From positions 16,720,908 through 16,784,907 of the forward strand of contig NC_092270.1 in NCBI RefSeq assembly GCF_036320965.1: a stretch of DNA of 64,000 nt. The letters are read 5' to 3'. The DNA comes from Panulirus ornatus (Eukaryota > Arthropoda > Malacostraca > Decapoda > Palinuridae). Positions 38,038 through 48,530 of the stretch are shown one piece after another (the stretch's first letter is position 1; each line of letters starts with the position of its first letter). A program made the position numbers and the translations under genes. The notes below the pieces were generated by a model. It made no database searches. It saw nothing but the letters and a program-made list of their open reading frames with translations, and was not told where the DNA came from.

Positions 38038-38187
38038 GTTGAAATGTATAGGTATGTATGTGTGCGTGTGTGGACGTGTATGTATATACATATGTATGTG
38101 AGTGAGTTGGGTCATTCTTTCGTCTGTTTCCTTGCATTACCTCTCTAATGCGGGAGACAGCGACTAAGTATAATAAGTATGAATAGA

Positions 38188-39880
38188 ATATATAAGCATA
38201 CATTGGTAGGTTTTCTGTACATGCTAAGCTTAAACATGTTTCCATCCCTGTGGATCATGCAATCTAAAAGTAGTGATACATCATTATTTTCAATATCTGC
38301 AGTAAAGTTGATGGAAGGTACTAAATTGTTATGTAAAGGAAGAAATGTTTGTAAGTTTTCATTTGTTATCCAAACACAGAGAACATCATCTATATAACTA
38401 AACCAAATCGTATGAGAGGGTAAGATATCCTTCAGTAACTTTGTTTTAAAGAATTCCATGTAAAGATTTCTTAATACTGGTGAAAGAGCGTTACTCATTG
38501 CCATACCAAATTTCTGAGCATAATATTCTCCAATGAATTGAAAGACTGTCTTTTATGCACAAAATATCAATTCAGTAGAAAGAGACTTTGAAACAGGGAA
38601 ATGATTCTCATCCAGGACATCATCTAAATATTCTGAGGTCATCAACTGGAACTTTTGTGACCAGATATGAAACATCAAAGCTAACTAGTTCGAAATCAAA
38701 ATTAAGATTGATATTATCAAGCTCATTAACTAAGTCTTCATTGTTCATGATATTAGAATTTGATATCCACTGCTGGGCTAAATAAACTGACCATTTTGAC
38801 AGTTTATATGTGATGAAGCCCACGGAACTCACTATGGGTCTTGCTGAAAAATCTGGCCTATGTGTTTTGATAAGTTTATACATATATGGCAATGAAGGGG
38901 ACAAAGATGACAAGCTTTCGATATGAGAACCATTACCTATCAACAACAACTTCGGTTCTTTATCAAAATGAGAATTAACTGCTTCTAGGGATTCTTATTG
39001 AGTTTAAAGTATGTTGCGTCATCATTTAAAAGATTATTTAGATAAATAGTTACTTTTGTTCATAGTCACAACAGTGTTAGCCTTATCTGCTTTAGTAATA
39101 CATTATTATCTTTTTTCAAATTGTTTGATAGATCTTATAAACATTTTAGGCAATTAGGATCCACTGGTTTTGACAAATTGGCATACACTAAACCTTTACA
39201 GATGTTCCTTTCATTAGATGATTTACTATATTTTTCTAAATTACCGAGATTTTGTGATATCAACACAGTTGGCTTTCTTGTTAGAGCACACTTAACTTAA
39301 TCCATAGCCTAGGACGCAAAGAATCCTTGTCCAGTTGTTTACTGGACAGGATTATCACAAAGGAAGGGTTTGCGTTCTTTGTCCAATCACTGTTTTCGAT
39401 GAGATGGTTGAACTTTAAGTTCAAATTCCTTTGAATTCTATTCTGTTCATTTCTTAATCTACTATAGAAGTAGTCCACCATAAGGTTCTTCCATTGTGTC
39501 GGTATAACCATTTGAAAGACAAGTTTCTTCTCTCTCTTGAAATGCGAAAGGCCTCCTCCATTATAATCTTATTTAGTTCAATGTGTTTCTTCAAAATGGT
39601 ATTTTGAAAATCGTCAAATGGTCGACCAGACAACTGCAACAATCGTTGGGGTAAGATAGATCTTGACATCACTTGTTCATCAGGGCATCTCTTAACGAAT
39701 CCAAATCGTAACTTCATTCTATGGGCCTTGATTAAGGATTCGAGAGAAAGCAGTAACGAAGGGAGAAAGTTCAGGAGAGCCTGTAGTAAAGCTGAAGAGC
39801 CGTGTGGTGTCCATGTTGGAAAGAATCACAAATGAGCGCGTGATCAAGTAAATTCCTTCTAATCCACAGGAAAATGGAAC
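38188..39880 (-). mobile_element. Penelope-like element, 5' part with RT
   Basis: Minus-strand frames follow the order of a Penelope protein: a basic N-terminus at 39717-39454, 'NPSFVIILSSKQLDKDSLR' at 39281-39511, and the RT at 38620-38949 and 38200-38504. The 5' limit is estimated. The element is interrupted at 38188 by LINE-A and continues at 35190. Confidence 0.8.
38200..39717 (-). pseudogene. Penelope-like reverse transcriptase, frame-broken
   Basis: Diagnostic features are 'PYMYKLIKTHRPDFSARPIVSS' (the LPKxHK..RPIVSS equivalent), 'FELVSFDVSYLVTKVPVDD' (motif A, normally SFDVxSLFTxVP), 'MAMSNALSPVLRNLYMEFF' (motif B), 'FSYIDDVLCVW' (motif C, YIDD type), and the 'LSMYRKPTN' block typical of Penelope-like elements. 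The RT of this group copies element RNA and is related to telomerase. At least three frameshifts lie between the blocks. Together with the GIY-YIG domain at 34571-35008 the coding length would be about 700 codons, usual for the family. Confidence 0.8.
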
Positions 39881-39944
39881 ACGCTAAGTTCCCAAGTGCA
39901 CTTTCGTGATCGCGTAACTGACTAGAGGCTGCCCGGAAAAAGAT

Positions 39945-40047
39945 CTAAACTCAAAATTTAAAGTACGGTTTCTACTGAACGTGTATCACTATCGCATCAT
40001 CGTAAAGTCGAAAATCGTAAGTCGAACCATCGTAAGTCGGGTATCTC
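39945..40047. mobile_element. Fragment resembling a pogo/Tigger-type transposon end
   Basis: The stretch contains AAGTACGGTTTCTACTGAA, TCGTAAAGTCGAAAATCGTA, then AGTCGAACCATCGTAAGTCG. This pattern of repeated TCGTAAGTCGAA blocks matches what I remember of Tigger-like DNA transposon termini. Only one end is seen and there is no transposase, so the assignment is tentative. An (CA)n run follows directly. Confidence 0.4.
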
Positions 40048-42050
40048 ACACACACATACACACACACGTGCATTCCTTCAAAGGTCATCTTGTCAAATAA
40101 TGCACAGGTTACCATCAAAGATACGACTTGCTAGATCCTGCTCCACTTACTGGAAGCAGCCAAAATCCTCGCTGTTTACAAGTAAACAAATGGGAAACAT
40201 GTCAGCTTGACTACACAGTTGACAGAAAGCAACACCAACAAGAAAGATGTCAAAACTTCCTGTCAGAAACTCTTGCTTCGTCAGTCATGGAAGCACTGAA
40301 TAAATTCACCAGAGCTGATAATCTAATTCGCATAACTCATAAGCGTAAAAGCATCTACCAACTTGGTCATAGATAAAACATCCTCAGAACATGGGAGCAT
40401 TGTTAATTAAGCAGCAAGATGGAAGATGGCTACACCATCTCTGTGTTAAGAATCGTCACAGCTCATACCCCGTGGGTGAAACGCCCACTGCTCACACCTC
40501 ACGACACTAACCCCCCGTACAAGACGCTAGCCAGTAACTCTTGATGATTAAGAAGTCCATAAAGTGGACCTTTCCTTTCCATCTGGTTTAACAGACGGTT
40601 TCAGTAGTTTAACACCTTAAGGAAATCCATTCTAAGTCTAGTCATCGATAAAAAAAGATTCCTGACCGAACCCACCATATTCGTTAATTAATATCTCGCC
40701 GGTAATGTACCCCGACCCATACACTTCCTCTTCTGTGTTTCCTTTTGCATACCGAAGAATTAAGATGGTGGCAAAAGGCCCTTTCACGGCGGTTATCGTC
40801 TCCGCCGATGGGCGGCCAGGCAGGTGTTGAGTGCAACATGGAGGCAACCATCGTACTAAACATGAACAACCTAGCTTTACCATTCCCTACGATGTGAAGC
40901 AGCAGCAGCTCATGTTGCACGAACCTATGTTCGTAACTTCACCTGCAATAAAGCCAAAGTTCATTCAGACTTCAAGAGCGTCTTTGGTCATGTGAGAATG
41001 GATCTTGTCAGTAGCGATCATCGATTCCTTCCATCCATCTTATCTTTCATCCACATGCACTGTCACCTGACTTTCATCTACATGTGCTGTCACCTGACTT
41101 CACCTTTGCTTTTCGGAAAGTAAGAGATGGGTTAAGTTAAAGGGGCACAGCAAGTCCTTTTAATATTCTGTTGATACCTTAGCCGGACATCTCAACGATT
41201 AAAAGAAAATCCTTTTCCATTTCCGTGTTGAGCCTATGGCGTCTTTCACTGGGAAAACACCTTTCAATTTACAATTCAGTTTCTTACATCCGTTATGTTA
41301 AATTATCCTAAACAATATTTCAAAGTGAATCCCTTAGAGTGATTAGCTGCTCCTTAACTGACAGTTTGGATTTTTAGCTGCTTTGTCCACAATTTTTATT
41401 AGTTTTTTCCTATTTCTTGTTTATCCTGCTATAGATATTCCCTGCTCTTCTACTTGCTCATGCTAGGTGACTGGAGTGCCGTCTGTATCTTCGTAACAGC
41501 ACTTTTCGCAGCTCCTTTGCTCTATGACATCTATTATCACAATTAGTCCTTGCTTTCACACCGGTCCCTCTGTATTTGAGGTAGCCATGTTCCTGTTCCT
41601 TCATTGTAAACTTCACAGAACTTCTCACAAAGAAAATTTGGTCCCTGACCACTGAACTCCATCTCCTAATGTACGTTGCTGTATACATAACTGAACTTTG
41701 TGGAACTCCTCAAGATTATGTCATCTCTAGTTCCAGTCTCATCTCTGCTCTTTTTATGTCCTCTTTTACCACATATTCAAACTTGACCATTTCATCACTT
41801 CTTCCAATGGTGTATCGTATATAATGTACTCAATATTCATCCTAGTTTGACTCAAGATATGATCTAGTGATAATGGTGTATCAATCCCTATCATCCTAGC
41901 ATAAGACATTTTCCTGTATACATTAAAAACTATGGAATCCAAATTTCTCGTCTCTTTATATTTACGCTGCTTCATGTATTACGTTTTACATAACAAGACA
42001 GTACACACTTTAATAACGTGTATCTCTATTATTCTTTATTTTCCTCTTTC
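40048..42050. other. No gene recognised; short CpG-rich stretch
   Basis: Several frames of 60-80 codons exist here but none is recognisable. A stretch at about 40690-40900 is richer in CpG than its surroundings (CGCCGGTAATG, ACGGCGGTTATCGTC, GCCGATGGGCGGCC) and contains AAGATGGTGGC, close to a YY1-type site. It could be a promoter or 5' exon, but no gene structure supports this. Confidence 0.3.
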
Positions 42051-42215
42051 TTTCTTTCATACTATTCGCCATTTTCCGCGTTAGCAAGGTAGCGTTAAGA
42101 ACAGAGGACTGGGCCTCTGAGGGAATATCCTCACCTGGCCTCGTTCTCTGTTCCCTCTTTTGGAAAATCAAAAAAAAAAAAACGAGAGGGGAGGATTTCC
42201 TAAGAATCCAAATTC
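42051..42215 (-). mobile_element. Hairpin element, minus strand, isolated copy
   Basis: From the plus strand: tail (TTTCATACTATTCGCC, GCGTTAGCAAGGTAGCG), GAACAGAG and its partner CTCTGTTCCCTC, TTTTGGAAAATC, poly(A), then GAGAGGGGAGGATTTCC. That last block is the same LINE-A 5'-UTR-derived head seen at 20001-20107. This second instance of the head/middle joint shows that the composite is a repeated unit. Confidence 0.8.
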
Positions 42216-43062
42216 TCCCAGTCTTTCTCTTTACAATTGACATTCTTCAATAATTGAAATTTATCACCTTTGAAAGAGTGCATATATTACTGCTTCGTAT
42301 ACCATCCTGATTGTTCCTACATTATATACTAAAATTCATCTATTATTTTTTCATGGACAGAGATTTACCTCAGCTGTATCAGCTTTTGAGATTTTTTGAT
42401 CGACGGTAATTACTTGCTATTGACCCCAAATGTGCGCTGAGTAATTTACCTGTTCTCCGCTAGATACGCTGAATATGTTTGTGTGTTTTTCGTCAAGTAC
42501 GTTGGAAATGTTTGTGTGTTACTGCAGTTGTACGCTGGCTTGACAATAAACAATTTGATCTGTTGCCGAACTCTGTACAGCTGTACATACAAGGCAAGTA
42601 GGATATATTGGTGTCGTACAGTTGTAACTGATAAGCATTTCAGTTCAGGAAAACCTTAACAGACGAGCTAATTATGGTGGGTCATTTCGTCTGGTTTAAT
42701 CATCCATGGAAAGCGAGGAGTCTGAGCTGACAATGACTTAGAATGTGGTGTTGTAAGCAGCCTTTTATATGTTAACCAGGAATGGATAGAATTCCATTTC
42801 AATGTATTATCGACTTGTGTATAACCCAGTATTTTCCATGATACACATAACTGTCATTATTATAACGATCTTCGATACTGTATGATTAAAAATAATACTC
42901 TTTAATCCTACACTGCAATTTTTGTGATATTTTTGAACACTACATTAGCGTTTTAGAACAAGATCACTCTGTATCCCAAACTTGTTGCATTATTCTTCAC
43001 CATAATTCAATCAATATGATAGTGGGTTAGGTTATGAAGATCTGGGTTAGATACAAAAGTAA
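42216..43062. other. No gene recognised
   Basis: This is AT-rich unique-looking sequence. It contains a local near-duplication around 42470-42530 (two TGTTTGTGTGTTxxT blocks with ACGCTG/ACGTTGG neighbours). No coding evidence was seen. Confidence 0.5.
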
Positions 43063-43221
43063 ATGAAACATATCAAGAAATCAAGAGGGTTATCATCACC
43101 AAATGGCCAGAAAATGCAGAGGACAGAAAGTGAAGCATTTGCTGTTAAGAGATTCCTGATATTGATTATAACTGATATGGTGTTGGGAATTTTTGATATA
43201 ACACTTATTATTCAATTTATT
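43063..43221 (+). CDS. Candidate exon with one hydrophobic segment, not recognised
   Basis: An ATG opens 53 codons ending exactly at a consensus 5' splice site (ATT|GTAAGT, GT at 43222). Residues 1-28 are polar and basic; residues 29-53 (RFLILIITDMVLGIF..) are hydrophobic enough for a membrane helix. A stop lies upstream in frame, so this would be a first coding exon. The downstream exon was not found; a full-length LINE-A lies 16 bp beyond the splice site. The evidence is only an ORF plus a good donor, which can occur by chance. Confidence 0.2.
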
Positions 43222-43227
43222 GTAAGT

Positions 43228-43237
43228 ACCTGTAAAG
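43228..43237. repeat. Left 10-bp target-site duplication
   Basis: ACCTGTAAAG is repeated exactly at 46828-46837, flanking a complete LINE-A. Confidence 0.85.
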
Positions 43238-43386
43238 AAAATAGGGGAGAAAGAATACTTCCCACGCATTCCTCACGTGTTGTAGAAGGCGACTAAAGGG
43301 GACGGGAGTGGCGGGGGGGGGGGCTAGAAACTCTCCCCTCCTCGTATTTTAACTTTCTAAAAGGGGAAACAGGATGAAGGAGTCAC

Positions 43387-44586
43387 ATGAAGAGTGCTCA
43401 TCGTCCTCGAAGGCTCAGATTGGGGTGTCTAAATGTGTGTGGATGTAACCAAGATGAGAAAAAGGGGGAGACAGGTATTATGTTTGAGGAAAGGGACCTT
43501 GATGTTTTGGCTCTGAGTGAAACGATGCTCAAGGGTAAAGGGGAAGAGTGGTTTGGGAATGTCTTGGGAGTAAAGTCAGGGGCTAGTGAGAGGACGAAAG
43601 CAAAGGAAGGAGTAGAACTACTCCTGAAACAGGAGTGGTGGGAGTATGTGATAGAGTGTAAGAAAGCAAACTCTAGATTGATATGGGTAAAACAGAAAGT
43701 GGATGGAGAGAGATGGGTGATTATTGGTGCATATGCACCTGGGCATGAGAAGAAAGATCATGAGAGGCTAGTGTTTTGGGAGCAGCTGAGTGGGTGTGTT
43801 AGTAGTTTTGATGCACGAGACCTGGTTATAGTGATGGGTGATTTGAATGCAAAGGTGAGTAATGTGGCAGTTGAAGGAATAGTTGGTGTACATGGGGTGG
43901 TCAGTGTTGTAAATGGAAATGGTGAAGAGCTTGTAGATTTATGTGCTGAAAAAGGACTGGTGATTGGGAATACTTGGTTTAAAAAGAGAGATATGCATAA
44001 GTATACATATGTAAGTAGGAGAGATGGCCAGAGAGCGTTATTGGATTACGTGTTGATTGATAGGTGCGCGAAAGAAAGACTTTTGGATGTTAATGTGCTG
44101 AGCGGTGCAACTGGAGGGATGTCTGATCATTATCTTGTGGAGGCGAAAGTGAAGATTTGTAGAGGTTTTCAGAAAAGAAGAGAGAATGTTGGGGTGAAGA
44201 GAGTGGTGAGAGTAAGTGAGCTTGGGAAGGAGACTTGTGTGAGGAAGTACGAGGAGAGACTGAATACAGAATGGAAAAAGGTGAGAACAAAGGACGTAAG
44301 GGGAGTGGGGGAGGAATGGGATGTATTTAGGGAAGCAGTGATGGCTTGCGCAAAAGATGCTTGTGGCATTAGAAGCGTGGGAAGTGGGCAGATTAGAAAG
44401 GGTAGTGAGTGGTGGGATGAAGAAGTAAGATTGTTAGTGAAAGAGAAGAGAGAGGCATTTGGACGATTTTTGCAGGGAAATAATGCAAATGAGTTGGAGA
44501 TATATAAAAGAAAGAGACAGGAGGTCAAGAGAAAGGTGCAAGAGGTGAAAAAGAGGGCAAATGAGAGTTGGGGTGAGAGAGTATAA
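43387..44586 (+). CDS. LINE-A endonuclease and linker, open frame
   Basis: This 399-codon frame with a true ATG (MKSAHRPRRLRLGCLNVCG) is the most complete endonuclease in the window: 'VLALSETMLKG' with the catalytic-type E, 'WVIIGAYAPGHEKKDHERL', 'VIVMGDLNAKVSN', 'RRDGQRALLDYVLIDR', 'GGMSDHYLVEAKVKI'. These are the ordered motifs of AP-type LINE endonucleases that nick target DNA. The remaining 150 residues form the basic coiled linker. The frame stops at 44584-44586 because TCA/ATC-type sense sequence has become TAA, followed by a 29-bp tandem duplication. Other copies have ACG or GCG where this ATG lies, so its initiator may be a late CpG-to-TpG change. Confidence 0.8.
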   Translation: MKSAHRPRRLRLGCLNVCGCNQDEKKGETGIMFEERDLDVLALSETMLKGKGEEWFGNVLGVKSGASERTKAKEGVELLLKQEWWEYVIECKKANSRLIWVKQKVDGERWVIIGAYAPGHEKKDHERLVFWEQLSGCVSSFDARDLVIVMGDLNAKVSNVAVEGIVGVHGVVSVVNGNGEELVDLCAEKGLVIGNTWFKKRDMHKYTYVSRRDGQRALLDYVLIDRCAKERLLDVNVLSGATGGMSDHYLVEAKVKICRGFQKRRENVGVKRVVRVSELGKETCVRKYEERLNTEWKKVRTKDVRGVGEEWDVFREAVMACAKDACGIRSVGSGQIRKGSEWWDEEVRLLVKEKREAFGRFLQGNNANELEIYKRKRQEVKRKVQEVKKRANESWGERV

Positions 44587-44639
44587 TTAAATTTTAGGGG
44601 GGTGAGAGAGTATAATTAAATTTTAGGGAGAATAAAAAG

Positions 44640-46369
44640 ATGTTTTCAAAGGAGATAAATAAAGTGCGTAAGACAATGGAACAAATGGGAACATCAGTGA
44701 AAGGGGCTAATGTGGAGGTGATAATAAGTAGCGGTGATGTGAGAAGAAGATGGAGTGAGTATTTTGAAGGTTTGTTGAATGTGTTTGATGATAGAGTGGC
44801 AGATATAGGATGTTTTGGTCAAGGTGGTGTGTATAGTGAAAGGGTTAGGGAGAATGATTTGGTAAACAGAGAAGAGGTAGTAAAAGCTTTGCGGAAGATG
44901 AAAGCCGGCAAGGCAGCGGGTTTGGATGGTATTGCAGTGGAATTTATTAAGAAATGGGGTGACTGTATTGTTGACTGGTTTGTAAGATTATTTGATGTAT
45001 GTATGACTCATGGTGAGGTGCCTGAGGATTGGTGGAATGCTTGCATAGTGCCAATGTACAAAGTCAAAGGGGATAAAAGTGAGTGCTGAAATTACAGAGG
45101 TATAAGTTTGTTGAGTATTCCCTGGGAAATTATATGGGAGGGTATTGATTGAGAGGAAGAAGGCATGTACAGAGCATCAGACTGGGGAAGAGCAGTGTGG
45201 TTTCAGAAGTGGATCAGGTGTTTGCTTTGAAAAATGTATGTGAGAAATACTTAGAAAAGCAAAGGGATTTGTATGTAGCATTTATGGATCTGGAGAAGGA
45301 ATATGATAAAGTTGATAGAGATGCTCTGTGGAAGGTATTAAGAATATATGGTGTGGGAGGCAAGTTGTGAGAAGCAAAGTTTTTATCGAGAATGTAAGGC
45401 ATGTTTACGTGTAGGAAGAGAGGAAAGTGATTGGTTCTCAGTGAATGGTGGTTTGCAGCAGGGATGCGTGATGTCTCCATAGTTGTTTGATTTGTTTATG
45501 GATGGGATTGTTAGGGAGGTGAATGCAAGAGTTTTGGAAAGAGGGGCAAGTATGCGGTCTGTTGTGGATGAGGGAACTTGGGAAGTGAGTCAGTTGTTGT
45601 TCGCTGATGATATAGCACTGGTGGCTGATTCGGGTGAGAAACTGCAGAAGCTGGTGACTGAATTTGGTAAAGTGTGTGAAAGAAGAAAGCTGAGAGTAAA
45701 TGTGAATAAGAGCAAGGTTATTAGGTACAGTAGGGTTGAGGGACAAGTCAATTGGGAGGTAAGTTAGAATGGAAAAATACTGGAGGAAGTGAAGTATTTT
45801 AGATATCTGGGAGTGGATTTGGCAGCGGATGGAACCATGGAAGCAGAAGTGATCATAGGGTGGGGGAGGGGGTGAAAGTTCTGGGAGTGTTAGAAAAAGT
45901 GTGGAAGTCGAGAATGTTATCTTGGAAAGCAAAAATGGGCATGTTTGAAGGAATAGTGGTTCCAACAATGGTATATGGTTGCGAGGCATGGGCTATAGAT
46001 AGAGTTGTGCGGAGGAGGGTGGATGTGCTGGAAATGAGATGTTTGAGGACAATATGTGGTGTGAGGTGGTTTGATCAAGTAAATAATGAAAGGGTAAGAG
46101 AGATGTGTGGTAATAAAAAGAGTGTGGTTGAGAGAGCAGAAGAGGGTGTTTTGAAATGGTTTGGTCACATGGAGAGAATGAGTAAGGAAAGACTGACAAA
46201 GAGGATATATGTGTCAGAGGTGGAGGGAAGGAGGAGAAGTGGGAGACCAAATTGGAGGTGGAAAGATGGAGTGAAAAAGATTTTGAGTGATCGGGGCCTG
46301 AACATGAAGGAGGGTGAAAGGCGTACAAGGAACAGAGTGAATTGGAATGATGTGGTATACCGGGGTTGA
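44640..46369 (+). pseudogene. LINE-A RT and C-terminal domain, frame-broken
   Basis: Frames at 44640-45089, 45149-45370, 45483-45767 and 45860-46369 carry in order 'KAAGLDGIAVEFI', 'CIVPMYKVKGDKSEC', motif A 'FMDLEKEYDKVD' (A to E change), motif B with an internal stop, motif C 'LLFADDIALVA', and the C-terminal WFGHMERM / GRPNWRWKDG. Stops and small indels separate them. The polyprotein would be about 985 residues if intact. Confidence 0.85.
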
Positions 46370-46837
46370 TGTGCTGTCAGTGGATTGAAGCAGGGCATGT
46401 AAAGCATCTGGGGTAAACTATGGAAAGTTGTGTGGGGCCTGGATGTGGAAAGGGAGCTGTAGTTTCGGTGCATTATACATGACAGCTAGAGACTGAGTGT
46501 AAACAAATGGGGCCTTTGTTGTCTTTTCCTAGCACTACCTTGGGGACATGTGGGGGGAGGGGGTTGTTATTTCATGTGTGGTGGGGTGGCGATGGGAATG
46601 AATAAGGGCAGATGGTATGAATTATGTACATGTGTATATATTTATATGTCTGAGTGTGTATATATATATATGTATATGTTGAGATGTATAGGTATGTATT
46701 TGTGCATGTGTGGATGTGTATGTATATACATGTGTATGTGGGTGGGTTGGGTCATTCTTTCTTCTTTTTCCTTGCGCTACCTCGCTAACGCTGGAGACAG
46801 CGACAAAGTATAATATATAAATAAATAACCTGTAAAG

Positions 46838-47820
46838 TAGGCAGTTCTTTGAGGACTGGTGATATTGTTGGGTTAAGACACACAAAATGGGCAATTTAGA
46901 ATGTAATAGATGCATTGTCATCCGAAAGGAGAAAATAGGAAATGAAGACATCATTTTCTAATGCCCTTGCACTGTGCATGATGGCATTAGAAAAGTAACT
47001 GTTCCACTGACACCTGTCCAGAAGCATCCACCTGGCACTTGTTTTGATTCTTTAGAGCTTTGTTTAGTTCATATGCCAATGATAAATCAAGAGACTTATC
47101 TGAATGACATTATCAAACAAGTTATGCTTCAAAATATATGAAACTAATGTGTCTTCGTCAAGAAAATGACCTAAAGTTCCAAGCTCGTGAAATTTCACCT
47201 TTCACATAGTTCACCTATATTTACTCATTCCTTTTTATGTGTACATTTTCTTCAGTAACAAATACCATGATTTTTTGTCTTAGCAGCTGTCAAGGATCTT
47301 CTTAAGGTTATGTGAGTGTTGTTGCCCATCGGTGTGAAGCGGATGATCCAATTTTCCAAAGTGTAATCAAAAAGTAGGATTAAAGGGAACGTCTACAGTA
47401 CACCGGTTTGGTCAGTGCTGGATGAATCAAAACAATGATACTATCTTGGGGTGGGTTTGCTTAATTCAGTGGTGGAAATTTCATGTACTTTTCCAAGTAC
47501 GACTGTGGGAGTAAATCTAGAAAAGATGTAAAATGTGTTTGCTGTGTGCCTTTTAGTTACACTCAGGCACTGTAAAGATCAGTTGATTCTCTGTAATCTT
47601 TAGTTATAGGAACTGATTATACTAAGGATGATTTTTGATGCAAACAAAATTCAAATTTTTCAGACATTGAGTGGTGAAGTATCTTGGATGATAGCTCTCT
47701 ACTTTCATAACCAAGAAGACACATGTACCAGCCTGTGGACAGGTAATGTGATGTACATCATCATGGTACATAGATATAGTGCAATGAGCGCACACTTTTA
47801 TAGAACTCAGAATCCCTTCT
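46838..47820. other. No gene recognised
   Basis: Unique-looking sequence. A frame from the ATG at 46887 to the TGA at 47139 is interrupted only by a TAA at 46959; no family was recognised and the length is compatible with chance. Confidence 0.4.
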
Positions 47821-47950
47821 GACAGCAGGATATGAACCTCTGCTGCATGTATTGGAGCTGGGTACGCTAACTGCTAGGCCATGGAGCCTGTAGGTTTAGC
47901 ATACCCAGCTCCATCACAGGTGGTAGATGTTCGAAACCTGCTGTTGTAGG
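47821..47950. repeat. Inverted pair of tRNA-like SINE heads
   Basis: Minus strand from 47888: GGCTCCATGGCCTAGCAGTT.. with a TAGCAGTTAGCG A-box-like block, then GAGGTTCATATCCTGC, B-box-like, flanked by CAGCAG/CTGCTG arms. Plus strand from 47883: GGTTTAGCATACCCAGCTCC, then GATGTTCGAAACCTGCTG, again B-box-like. The two units are related to each other and meet head to head. The central arms 47854-47870 and 47896-47912 pair at 16 of 17 positions. They look like tRNA-derived SINE promoters rather than working tRNA genes. Confidence 0.5.
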
Positions 47951-48186
47951 TCATTGTGTGATCATGGTTTATGTGTAGGGCAAATCACTTTTCATCTCAA
48001 ATGTCACAGACAAATTAACTCATGTCTCATACCACTGTGCAATACATCGGATATAGCCAAATAATGTCAGCAATCATGTTAGGTATACAAAGATGAAGAT
48101 ATTCATGGTTTGTCTTAAAACAAGATTGAAAAACACATTTATGGTTGAAATTGTGTTGTTTTAGATAGTGAGTGACACTGCCTTAA

Positions 48187-48530
48187 GATCAGGTAGATGA
48201 CTAAAAGGGGAAGGAGTGGATAGTTAGAAACCCTTCCCCCTTGTATTTAACTCTGAAGGTGGGAATGGAAGAAGGAGCCCAGTGAGGAGAGCTCTTTAAA
48301 GGTTCAGGCTGGTATTCTGAATGTGTGTGTGTGTATGTGTGTGTGTAATCACATTGAGATGAAAGGAGAGATAAGTTGTACGTCTGGGGAAAGGAATGTG
48401 GATGTTCCAGCTCTGAGTAATATTAAGGTCATAGAGAAGGAGGAAAAATTTTTTAGAATGTCCACAGTGCCCATGAGAACAAGAGCAAAGGCAGAGGTGG
48501 CACTTGTACTGAAGAGGGATTTGTGGGATT
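48187..48530 (+). mobile_element. Old LINE-A 5' fragment
   Basis: ATGACTAAAAGGGGAAGG, the GAAGGAGCC and GAGAGCTC leader, GGTTCAGGCTGG and then endonuclease codons (ERNVDVPALSNIKV..) match the LINE-A 5' UTR and N-terminus with many changes. It keeps the 5' end and loses the rest, which is unusual among these mostly 5'-truncated copies. Confidence 0.75.

Larger units (their letters stand above)
43238..46827 (+). mobile_element. Full-length LINE-A, plus strand, decayed frame
   Basis: The element begins AAAATAGGGGAGAAAGAATAC and ends GCTGGAGACAGCGACAAAGTATAATATATAAATAAATA. It has all parts: 5' UTR, endonuclease, linker, RT, C-terminal domain, long 3' UTR. With the 12-bp-flanked copy at 30967-34528 it defines the full element length of about 3.55-3.6 kb. 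Confidence 0.95.

Noticed and set aside
39860..39945. Hammerhead ribozyme at the Penelope-like element 5' end
   Set aside because: Some Penelope-like elements carry them, but I found no CTGATGA plus GAAA core on either strand here.
40638..40920. Protein-coding gene in the CpG-rich stretch
   Set aside because: Minus-strand frames of about 80 codons show no recognisable domain and no splice context; kept only as an unassigned CpG-rich region.
41458..41990. Minus-strand frames of 69-76 codons as a possible second LINE endonuclease
   Set aside because: The residues suggested nothing specific and no ordered motifs could be found.
46887..47141. 85-codon frame MGNLECNRCIVIRKEK.. with one internal TAA
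   Set aside because: Short, unrecognised and interrupted. An open stretch of this length is expected by chance in 64 kb; there is no splice or conservation evidence.
47821..47950. Functional tRNA gene
   Set aside because: Box-like blocks are present, but the acceptor and anticodon arms do not form a consistent cloverleaf on either strand; a SINE head is more likely.
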